Below are positions 1 through 5,705 of a DNA stretch of 8,368 nucleotides, in pieces. The notes beneath the pieces were generated by a model. It worked only from the letters and a program-made list of their open reading frames with translations. It had not been told where the DNA came from and made no database searches. The position numbers were made by a program, and so were the translations under genes. This stretch comes from an archaeon (GTDB lineage: Archaea; Aenigmatarchaeota; Aenigmatarchaeia; GW2011-AR5; GCA-2688965). The stretch is taken from assembly GCA_002688965.1 (NCBI GenBank), contig NZEE01000116.1, forward strand, positions 1 through 8,368. The letters run 5' to 3'. Numbering within the stretch: position 1 is the first letter of the stretch; each line of letters starts with the position of its first letter.

Positions 1-89
1 ATGTAAAGAATGAAAAGAAATACGAACCATTAGAAGTCATACAGAATTATGCAAAACATAAATCAATTATCGGTTGGGATTGGAAATAA
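1..89 (+). CDS. C-terminal end of an upstream gene (5' partial)
   Basis: An open frame (codons from position 3) runs from the window edge to a TAA at 87-89 and gives 28 residues ending in the aromatic tail IIGWDWK. No start codon fits inside the window, so this is read as the tail of a longer protein. The TAA shares its last A with the ATG of the next gene (TAATG), a typical translational-coupling arrangement in compact phage genomes and the main reason to believe the fragment is real. The family cannot be recognised from so few residues. Confidence 0.55.
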   Translation, partial: VKNEKKYEPLEVIQNYAKHKSIIGWDWK

Positions 90-415
90 TGTCAGGAGAT
101 TGTTACGAAGCAAATGGAAGACATTTATTAAATCAGGGCTTTGTAGATAAAGCAGGCGGATATGTTTTAGTTCACGGAGTTGCTATCTTAAAAACAGATG
201 GGAAACCATTTGGACATTGCTGGATAGAGAAGAGTAATGCTGTTTATGATTATTCTAATGGTAGAAGTATTAATATACCAAAAAAAGTATTTTACGCCTT
301 AGGACAAATGCCTGTTAAAGGATACAAGAATTATAAATATAAGTTTGAAGATTTAAGAAAACGAGTAGCTAAATATGGACATTGGGGTCCTTGGGATTCT
401 AAACCACCAAGATAG
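89..415 (+). CDS. Small phage protein with a candidate Cys-His-Asp catalytic triad
   Basis: The product has 108 aa. The ATG at 89 overlaps the upstream stop as TAATG, so I prefer it to the in-frame TTG at 74. The sequence shows GDCYEANG near the N-terminus (Cys5), a strand FGHCWIE (His43), then VYDYSNG (Asp54), and a C-terminal GHWGPWD (97-103). A Cys at the start of a helix, followed by a His strand and then an Asp strand, is the order used by papain- and transglutaminase-fold enzymes. I recall similar GDCY...GHAW-E...D-SNG proteins as hypothetical proteins in other phages, but I cannot name a family with certainty. There is no signal peptide or membrane segment, so it is probably cytoplasmic or virion-associated. 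The catalytic reading is inference; the gene call is firm because of its coding composition, spacing and the gene-to-gene overlap. Confidence 0.82.
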   Translation: MSGDCYEANGRHLLNQGFVDKAGGYVLVHGVAILKTDGKPFGHCWIEKSNAVYDYSNGRSINIPKKVFYALGQMPVKGYKNYKYKFEDLRKRVAKYGHWGPWDSKPPR

Positions 416-418
416 GAG
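414..418 (+). promoter_or_regulatory. Shine-Dalgarno AGGAG deciding the start of the 44-aa gene
   Basis: AGGAG overlaps the stop codon of the preceding gene. Two ATG codons follow back to back at 421 and 424. The second lies 5 nt beyond the motif and the first only 2 nt, so 424 is the likelier start. Confidence 0.7.
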
Positions 419-423
419 ATATG

Positions 424-558
424 ATGAAAAAATTTCCAATAGATAGTAAAAATGAGATAGGAAGGAAAAATGTTAAAGTTTCTTCTACTATAATGAACAA
501 TTTATATGAGAGTAAGTTGAGAGAAATAATTAGGGAAATTTTAAGAAATAAAAAATGA
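424..558 (+). CDS. Small basic phage peptide, 44 aa, unknown function
   Basis: This short gene fills the space between two better-defined genes. It has a good AGGAG site and ends in TGA that overlaps the next start as ATGA. A start at 421 would add one Met. The peptide is Lys/Arg/Asn-rich and ends in a likely amphipathic helix, SKLREIIREILRNKK. Short helices of the LREIIRE type recur at the ends of many marine phage proteins, which is knowledge recalled rather than searched. There is no membrane segment, no Cys pair and no recognisable domain. Its tight coupling on both sides argues that it is expressed. It could be a small virion or scaffold peptide, or a host-modifying peptide, and nothing here separates these. 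Confidence 0.6.
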   Translation: MKKFPIDSKNEIGRKNVKVSSTIMNNLYESKLREIIREILRNKK

Positions 559-935
559 TAAAATTAAAAGATTTAATAACAGAACGGGAAGACTTTCAAT
601 ACATAGCATCTGAGTTGGTAAAGAACTATGGATTGAGATCTAAGGTCAAATTCGGAACAGGAAAAGATTATGCAGATTATGTTCCTGAGACAGATACAAT
701 AAAGTTAAGAACAAATTATCCCAACGTGAAACAATTCCTAATAACAGTTTTACACGAGATAGGACACGCATTGGACGCACAGAAATTAGGTCATAAAAAG
801 TTTGTAAAAAAGTATAATCAAGCCGGAACAGTAGCAGCCCACGGAGGTCTCGATCCACACGACGATAATAAATGGGAAAAAAGAGCTGAGAATTGGGCCA
901 AACAAGAAGTTAAAAAATGGATAGATAAGTTTTAG
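555..935 (+). CDS. HExxH zinc metallopeptidase-like protein (ImmA/IrrE- or SprT-like)
   Basis: The product has 126 aa. HEIGH (67-71, inside VLHEIGHALD) is the gluzincin zinc-binding and catalytic motif. Near the C-terminus EKRAENWA (108-115) matches the E-x-x-A-x-x-F/W-A pattern that supplies the third zinc ligand in ImmA/IrrE-like peptidases, making Glu108 the candidate ligand. The domain is short and soluble, with no signal peptide. The N-terminus MIKLKDLITE resembles T4 capsid-targeting peptides and contains an I-x-E site like those cut by the T4 prohead protease, so the protein might be packaged. Its ATG overlaps the previous stop (ATGA) and it has no strong ribosome site of its own, so it is probably translated by coupling. 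The substrate is unknown; host repressor cleavage, DNA-protein crosslink repair and virion maturation are all possible. Metal binding is well supported; the precise family and role are not. Confidence 0.82.
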   Translation: MIKLKDLITEREDFQYIASELVKNYGLRSKVKFGTGKDYADYVPETDTIKLRTNYPNVKQFLITVLHEIGHALDAQKLGHKKFVKKYNQAGTVAAHGGLDPHDDNKWEKRAENWAKQEVKKWIDKF

Positions 936-939
936 AATT

Positions 940-944
940 AGGAG
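940..944 (+). promoter_or_regulatory. Shine-Dalgarno AGGAG for the RuvC-like gene
   Basis: AGGAG sits 7 nt before the ATG at 952 in the 16-nt gap after the metallopeptidase gene. It fixes the start just before the first RuvC motif. Confidence 0.75.
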
Positions 945-951
945 AAATAAA

Positions 952-1464
952 ATGGTCATATTAGGATTGGACGTATCCACGAATACGATAGGATACGCAT
1001 ATATAAAAAACAAAAAGATACTCGACATGGGTTTCATTGATATATCAAAGCAAGATACATTCAAAGATAAGGCGTATCACGCAATGGGAGTACTCGATGA
1101 TAACCCAAATATGGAAAAGACTGAAAAGATAATAGTCGAAGACAGTCTTTCTGGTTTCATGGGTGGAAAGACTCGAATGCAGACAATAATTAAATTAGCA
1201 AAATTCAATGCAGTGTTCTGTTTCGTAATGGAATGGCGATATGATGTCAACGTCGAACTCATCAACCCCAATACTGCAAGAAAAGCTGTATTCGGAAAAG
1301 CGAGGGTAAAAGGCAAACCAGCAAAAGAATATGTCAAGGAACAAGTTGATAAAAAGTTTAAACCAAACGGATTTATTAAAATGAACAAAAGAGGAAATCC
1401 AGACAGGAGAAATATTGATGCATATGATGCGCTTGTTTGCGCGTTTTCATCATATAAAACGTAA
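952..1464 (+). CDS. RuvC-like Holliday junction resolvase
   Basis: The 170-aa product has the length of bacterial RuvC and the RNase H-fold acidic residues in order. Asp7 lies in ILGLDVSTNTIGYA, Glu63 in IIVEDSLSG, and Asp156 with Asp159 in NIDAYDALVCA. The last two have the same 3-residue spacing as Asp138/Asp141 of E. coli RuvC, and Glu63 sits where Glu66 does. A basic stretch, TARKAVFGKARVKGKPAKEYV (109-129), matches the RuvC region carrying the KAV-GKG-A-KEQV pattern. The expected role is metal-dependent, symmetric nicking of four-way DNA junctions, clearing recombination intermediates before packaging. T4 itself uses an unrelated enzyme (endonuclease VII, gp49), so this would be a functional replacement. 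It lies just before the primase and Mre11-Rad50 genes, consistent with a recombination role. Strict junction specificity cannot be proved from motifs; the RuvC superfamily is confident. Confidence 0.88.
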   Translation: MVILGLDVSTNTIGYAYIKNKKILDMGFIDISKQDTFKDKAYHAMGVLDDNPNMEKTEKIIVEDSLSGFMGGKTRMQTIIKLAKFNAVFCFVMEWRYDVNVELINPNTARKAVFGKARVKGKPAKEYVKEQVDKKFKPNGFIKMNKRGNPDRRNIDAYDALVCAFSSYKT

Positions 1465-1495
1465 TTTTGCAATTTTTTAAATATATTTATATTAT
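1465..1495 (+). promoter_or_regulatory. A/T-only leader before the primase, possible promoter
   Basis: This 31-nt gap is nearly all A and T, and no purine-rich ribosome site precedes the ATG at 1496. The primase start is therefore leaderless-like or relies on an unstructured A/U-rich site. It carries the 11-mer ATATATTTATA (1481-1491), also found in the gap at 5657-5667. The minus strand of this 11-mer reads TATAAATA, the T4 late-promoter core. CATATAA (1451-1457) and TTATATG (1492-1498, covering the start codon) form a 7-bp inverted repeat with a long loop. None of this is decisive in such AT-rich DNA. Confidence 0.25.
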
Positions 1496-2416
1496 ATGTA
1501 TCAGAAAGGTTTACTCTTAAATAATTTTCAAAGACTTTTAGGAAATTATTACAAACATAAAAATGACATAGCTTTTCACTGTCCGTTTTGTCATCATCAT
1601 AAGAAAAAACTAAATATAAATTTAGAAAATCAGAAATGGCATTGTTGGGTTTGCAATGCGAAGGGCAGAAAATTTATACATCTTTTAAGAAAAATCAATG
1701 CGCGAAAAGACATTATTGATGAAATATTAAAAAATATAGGAGAGTATAGAAATTATAATAACGACAAAAGCGAAAAAACACAATATGATGTATCATTGCC
1801 CAAATGTTTCAAGCCGCTGTGGAAAAAACATAATTGCTTAGTATACAAGCATGCGATTAAATACTTAAACAATCGAAAAATCAAAGAGAAAGATGTGCTC
1901 AGATACGGAATAGGATATTGTTCAGATGGAGAATTTGAAAATAGAATTATAATTCCGTCTTATGACGAAGAAGGTAGATTAAATTATTTTATTGCTCGTG
2001 ATATGTTTCCAAATAGCAAATTCAAATATAAAAATCCTAATATTCCAAAAGATACTGTCGTATTTGAGTTATTTATAAATTGGAACATGCCAATAATTTT
2101 ATGTGAGGGAGTATTTGATGCGATAGCTATAAAGAGAAATGCAATTCCATTGCTTGGAAAGTTCCTTTCAAAGACATTGGTAAAAAAAATAATCCAGAAT
2201 CAAGTTAAAGAGGTGTATATCGCGCTAGATGATGATGCAAAGAGTGACGCAATAAAACTATCAAACTTTTTAATGAACTATGGAATAAAAACATATAGAC
2301 TTAAGTTGAAAGAGAAAGATCCGTCTGAGATGGGATTCAAAAAATTTTGGAAATTATTAAACGACACAAAAGAATATTCATTCTTTCAGTCGATAAAGGA
2401 CAGACTCTATGATTAG
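1496..2416 (+). CDS. DnaG/gp61-type DNA primase (zinc finger plus TOPRIM)
   Basis: The 306-aa product should synthesise RNA primers on single-stranded phage DNA for lagging-strand replication. A zinc-ribbon has Cys29-x2-Cys32 and Cys50-x2-Cys53 (HCPFC...WHCWVCNAKG), a four-Cys version of the CHC2 finger that recognises the priming site. The middle has the primase core strand RIIIPSYDEEGRLNYFIARD (150-169). The TOPRIM catalytic part follows: Glu204 in ILCEGVFDAIAIK, then Asp245-Asp246-Asp247 in VYIALDDDAKSDA, then KDPSEMG (274-280). There is no RecA-like helicase domain, so it is a stand-alone primase like T4 gp61 (about 340 aa) rather than a T7 gp4 primase-helicase fusion, and a separate replicative helicase is expected elsewhere. 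The frame has a stop at 1478-1480 and no earlier start, so the ATG at 1496 is the only reasonable choice although it lacks a Shine-Dalgarno site. Its end overlaps the Mre11-Rad50 gene by 8 nt. Confidence 0.92.
   Translation: MYQKGLLLNNFQRLLGNYYKHKNDIAFHCPFCHHHKKKLNINLENQKWHCWVCNAKGRKFIHLLRKINARKDIIDEILKNIGEYRNYNNDKSEKTQYDVSLPKCFKPLWKKHNCLVYKHAIKYLNNRKIKEKDVLRYGIGYCSDGEFENRIIIPSYDEEGRLNYFIARDMFPNSKFKYKNPNIPKDTVVFELFINWNMPIILCEGVFDAIAIKRNAIPLLGKFLSKTLVKKIIQNQVKEVYIALDDDAKSDAIKLSNFLMNYGIKTYRLKLKEKDPSEMGFKKFWKLLNDTKEYSFFQSIKDRLYD
2396..2400 (+). promoter_or_regulatory. Shine-Dalgarno AAGGA for the Mre11-Rad50 fusion
   Basis: AAGGA lies inside the last codons of the primase, 8 nt before the ATG at 2409. 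It supports that start and independent initiation despite the 8-nt overlap. Confidence 0.65.
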
Positions 2417-5400
2417 AACTATTGCGCACTTAGCAGATATACACATAAGAAAGCTTAGACGTTTTGTTGAATATAGAGAAGTTTTTGGAAGACTGTATAA
2501 ACAGTTGAAAAAATTAAATCCTGATTTAATTTATGTAGCGGGAGACATTGTCCACGGAAAACTCGATACATCACCAGAAGAAACAAGACTAGTGGCAGAT
2601 TTCTTTTTAACATTATCAAGCATATCAGAACTCATCGTTATACCAGGAAATCATGACTGTAATTTAAACAATAGGTCAAGGGAGGACACGCTATCGCCTA
2701 TAATTGATTTAGTAAAAAAAATAAATCCAAATATTAATTACTGGAAACAGAGCGGAAAATATACAATAGATAACGTTGATTTTGGTGTAATGTCTATTTT
2801 CGATAGAGATAAAAATGGCAATCAGATATCTCATAATTTGCCTGATCCTGGTGATCTAGAAAATGAACATAGAATTGCTTTATTTCATGGAGGAGTTGGC
2901 ACGTTTATAGTAGACACAGGTTTAAAGATGACTGATAAAAATGTATCAACTAAGACATTCAGAGGATATAATATTGCTATGCTGGGTGATATACATAAAC
3001 GACAATTTTCAAATGATGAAAAAACAATAGGATATCCTGGAAGTTTAATTCAACAAAATTTTGCAGAAGATCCTGAAAAAGGTTTTTTATTGTGGGATTT
3101 AGAAACTAGAACTTCAACATTTCATAAAGTAAAAAATGACTATGGATTCAAAGTCGTTGAAGTAAAAAACGGAAAGATACAGCCATCAAAGACTAATAAG
3201 AAAAAATTTGAAAAGACATTCATTCCCAAAAAAGGAAATATAAAAATAAAATATTGGGATACTTCTCTTGAATCAATAAAAGATTTGCAGCTAGATTTGA
3301 GAAAAAAATATCCAAAGTTAAAAGAAATAAAGGTAGAAAAACAAGATACATTTTCTATAGACAAAAATAATAGAATAAACAGGATTGACATAGGAGATGT
3401 AAGCGACGTTGCATACCAGAACAATCTCATTTCAGAATTTCTGATTAAACAAGTTAAAAATATAGATGAAAAAACAATAGATAGAATTTGCAAAATAAAC
3501 GAGCAGACAAATAATTCTCCAGAAATTTATAATGGCGATGTAACAAGAAATATAGATTGGAAAATAAAATCATTTGAATTTGATAATATGTTTTCTTATG
3601 GAGAAGGAAATAAAATTAATTTTGAAAAATTAAATGGCTTAATAGGCGTTGTCGCGCCGAATCATTCGGGAAAATCGAGCCTATTAGATGCTGTTTCGTA
3701 CACAATTTATGATACGTGCTCTAGAGCTTGGAAGGCAATTGAAATTTTAAATAAAAGAAAAAAGAGATTCAAAGCTAAATTGAATCTTGAAATAAATGGC
3801 GAGAGTTATTGGATTGAAAGAACAGGAGAGTTAAAAAGTAGAAAAAATAGAAAAACAAAAAAAATAACATATTTCTGTCCTGTTGACGTTAAATTTTATA
3901 TGGAAGATGGCGACGAGATAATCGATTTAACAGGAGCTGCCAGAAGAACAACGCAATATGGAAGTGGCACAAATGAAGAGATAAGAAAAATATTAGGAAC
4001 ATTTGATGATTTTATTCTCACGTCACTATCGTTGCAGACAAATGGAATAAATTTCATTGATAAAAAACAATCTGAAAGAAAACAGATATTATCTCAGTTT
4101 ATGGATATAGAGATATTTGATCAGCTATATGAAATCGCAAAAAGCGACAGCAATGAAGAGCGCGCTGTTTTAAAGACATTTCAAAAGAAAGACAGCTATT
4201 CTGAACTAGCTATAGCAGAACAAAAAATATTAGATGAAGAAAACAATGAAAAAGATATTTTAAATAAAAAAAGTATTTTTGAGAATAAAATAAAAGAACT
4301 TTCAGATAATAAATTAAATCTAACAAAACAATTATACAAAATAGATGAAACAATTAACATAGGCGAATTAACTAAAGAATTAGATATAAAACAAAGAAAG
4401 CAGATTGATGTAGACGAGCAATTAAAAAATGACGTCGAGTATAAAGAGACGCTAAGACCGCTATATTTAGAATATCATAAAAAATTATCTAAATTAGACG
4501 AAGATAAAATTCAAAATGATTATGAAGAATATAAATTAATTTTAAGTAAAAAATCATCTATAGAATCTAAAATTGGGATTTTGCAATCAAATATAAAATC
4601 TATAAAATCGCATCTTGAAGATTTAGATAAATATGAATATGATCCAAGTTGTGAATTCTGCACTAACAATGGGAAAGAACAGATTAAGAATAAAAAAGAT
4701 TTAAATCAAAAATCAAAAGACTTAAAAGGCAAATATGATGTTATTTCAGTAAATCACGAACAAATTATATCAAAATTAGAAAAAATAGAATATGTTGAAG
4801 ATTTAAAAGAAGAATATGATAGACTACACAATGATTTAAATCAGATACAACACGACGCAGTTAAAATAGGCGGAAAAATATCGACAAAAGAAGAGAAATT
4901 AAATTCATTAGACAAAGAAACAGAAACAATAAATGAGAAAATAAATCAATATTACAAAATTGAAGAAAAAATAAAAAACAATAAAAAAATAAATTTAGAA
5001 ATTTCAAATATAAGCGAAGAATTGTTTTTTTTAGAAGAAGAATTTGTTAAAAACGAGAATGAATATAAAAAAAGCCTATCTAGTCTTTCAGTGTTGACAA
5101 ATATAAAGATGCAATTAGAAAAAGATATACAAAATTTAATCAATATAGAACAAAAAATATTAGATTATGACTTATATTTACTTTCGATATCTAGAGATGG
5201 CATTCCTTATGAGCTGATTTCAAAAACTATTCCTATAATAGAAAAAGAAGTAAACGATATATTAGATAATATGATGGTTGGTTTTACAATAAAAATGGAA
5301 ATGGAAGGAAAGAATATAGACACATATATTTGCTATGGAGAAAATCAATGGAATTTAGAATTGTCTAGCGGAATGGAAAGATTTGTGTCAAGTCTCGCAA

Positions 5401-5642
5401 TTAGAATAGGATTAATAAATGTATCAACACTTCCAAGACCAAATTTTCTTGTTATAGACGAAGGATTCGGAACATTGGATAGTGATAATATAGCTAACAT
5501 GGGAAGGGCGTTTGGTTATTTGAAAAATCAATTTGATTTTGTTATGGTAATAACTCATCTAGACGTGATAAAAGATTATATGGACATTCTTATTCCCATA
5601 GAAATAACCGACAAGAAACATAGCAAAGTTGTTTTAGTTTAA
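2409..5642 (+). CDS. Fused Mre11-Rad50 (SbcD-SbcC, T4 gp47-gp46) nuclease/ATPase
   Basis: This unbroken 1077-aa frame carries both halves of the DNA end-resection complex. Residues 1-250 are the Mre11/SbcD phosphoesterase: Asp10 and His12 (ADIHIRK), Asp46 (GDIVHGK), Asn81-His82-Asp83 (GNHD), His160 (LFHGG), Asp194 and His196 (GDIH, where most relatives have GHxH), then YPGSLIQQ and GFLLWD. Residues 250-375 look like the capping domain and Rad50-binding helices. From about residue 384 (WKIKSFEFDNMFSYGEG) a Rad50 starts: Walker A 416-424 (APNHSGKSS), Q-loop Gln543, a first coiled coil about 575-747, zinc hook Cys748-x2-Cys751, a return coil about 752-925, signature LSSGMER (985-991), Walker B Asp1017-Glu1018 with D-loop TLDSDN, and switch His1050. 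The order nuclease then ATPase equals the T4 gene order 47 then 46, suggesting an in-frame fusion of adjacent genes. The expected role is ATP-driven 5' end resection and hairpin or blocked-end cleavage for recombination-dependent replication. T4 gp47 (339 aa) plus gp46 (560 aa) sum to less, mainly because of the coils and linker here. Confidence 0.95.
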   Translation: MIRTIAHLADIHIRKLRRFVEYREVFGRLYKQLKKLNPDLIYVAGDIVHGKLDTSPEETRLVADFFLTLSSISELIVIPGNHDCNLNNRSREDTLSPIIDLVKKINPNINYWKQSGKYTIDNVDFGVMSIFDRDKNGNQISHNLPDPGDLENEHRIALFHGGVGTFIVDTGLKMTDKNVSTKTFRGYNIAMLGDIHKRQFSNDEKTIGYPGSLIQQNFAEDPEKGFLLWDLETRTSTFHKVKNDYGFKVVEVKNGKIQPSKTNKKKFEKTFIPKKGNIKIKYWDTSLESIKDLQLDLRKKYPKLKEIKVEKQDTFSIDKNNRINRIDIGDVSDVAYQNNLISEFLIKQVKNIDEKTIDRICKINEQTNNSPEIYNGDVTRNIDWKIKSFEFDNMFSYGEGNKINFEKLNGLIGVVAPNHSGKSSLLDAVSYTIYDTCSRAWKAIEILNKRKKRFKAKLNLEINGESYWIERTGELKSRKNRKTKKITYFCPVDVKFYMEDGDEIIDLTGAARRTTQYGSGTNEEIRKILGTFDDFILTSLSLQTNGINFIDKKQSERKQILSQFMDIEIFDQLYEIAKSDSNEERAVLKTFQKKDSYSELAIAEQKILDEENNEKDILNKKSIFENKIKELSDNKLNLTKQLYKIDETINIGELTKELDIKQRKQIDVDEQLKNDVEYKETLRPLYLEYHKKLSKLDEDKIQNDYEEYKLILSKKSSIESKIGILQSNIKSIKSHLEDLDKYEYDPSCEFCTNNGKEQIKNKKDLNQKSKDLKGKYDVISVNHEQIISKLEKIEYVEDLKEEYDRLHNDLNQIQHDAVKIGGKISTKEEKLNSLDKETETINEKINQYYKIEEKIKNNKKINLEISNISEELFFLEEEFVKNENEYKKSLSSLSVLTNIKMQLEKDIQNLINIEQKILDYDLYLLSISRDGIPYELISKTIPIIEKEVNDILDNMMVGFTIKMEMEGKNIDTYICYGENQWNLELSSGMERFVSSLAIRIGLINVSTLPRPNFLVIDEGFGTLDSDNIANMGRAFGYLKNQFDFVMVITHLDVIKDYMDILIPIEITDKKHSKVVLV

Positions 5643-5705
5643 ATAAAAGAATCTTCATATATTTATAATTGTTAGAATGTATATGAATTTCTATGGAGAT
5701 ATCTT
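5643..5705 (+). promoter_or_regulatory. 63-nt gap between replication and virion genes, possible promoter/hairpin
   Basis: This is the longest non-coding stretch in the window and separates a replication gene from a structural gene, where a promoter or processing site would be expected. It contains TATAAT (5664-5669), a perfect bacterial -10 hexamer, but no convincing -35 box about 17 nt upstream and no extended -10 TG. A perfect 8-bp inverted repeat, TTCATATA (5654-5661) and TATATGAA (5680-5687), encloses an 18-nt loop. The stem is almost all A-T with no T-run after it, so it is not a convincing intrinsic terminator. The 11-mer ATATATTTATA (5657-5667) is shared with the 1465-1495 gap. No plus-strand T4 late-promoter core (TATAAATA) is present. 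Confidence 0.3.
5695..5698 (+). promoter_or_regulatory. Shine-Dalgarno GGAG supporting a TTG start
   Basis: GGAG lies roughly 7 nt before a TTG at about 5706, the only plausible start between an upstream in-frame stop and the conserved-looking N-terminus. An ATG overlapping this site (5693) is in another frame and stops after seven codons. Confidence 0.6.

Noticed and set aside
74..88. TTG at 74 as an earlier start of the Cys-His-Asp gene
   Set aside because: The ATG at 89 overlaps the upstream stop as TAATG, and the recognisable GDCY motif starts right after it; the five extra residues add nothing.
332..339. TATAAATA on the plus strand as a T4-type late promoter
   Set aside because: It lies inside a coding region, has no supporting context, and such an 8-mer is expected by chance a few times in AT-rich DNA of this length.
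646..1064. Minus-strand open frames opposite the metallopeptidase and RuvC-like genes
   Set aside because: They are shadows of strong plus-strand genes with clear motifs, have hydrophobic low-complexity products and no ribosome sites.
1077..1472. 131-codon minus-strand frame
   Set aside because: Entirely opposite the RuvC-like gene, whose catalytic residues explain the conservation; no start signal or recognisable domain.
1467..1495. TTGCAA-17 nt-TATTAT as a sigma70 promoter for the primase
   Set aside because: Transcription would begin after the ATG at 1496, so it cannot serve this start.
3140..3493. 117-codon minus-strand frame rich in Phe, Ser and Ile
   Set aside because: Complement of an A-rich coding stretch in the Mre11-Rad50 gene; the composition is what such a complement gives.
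2409..5642. Fusion as a sequencing artefact or overlapped pair of genes
   Set aside because: The linker reads as ordinary coding sequence (capping and helical region) with no stop, no internal ribosome site plus start at the junction, and no change in composition.
5654..5687. Intrinsic terminator after the Mre11-Rad50 gene
   Set aside because: The stem is 8 bp of nearly pure A-T with an 18-nt loop and no following T-run, far weaker than real intrinsic terminators.
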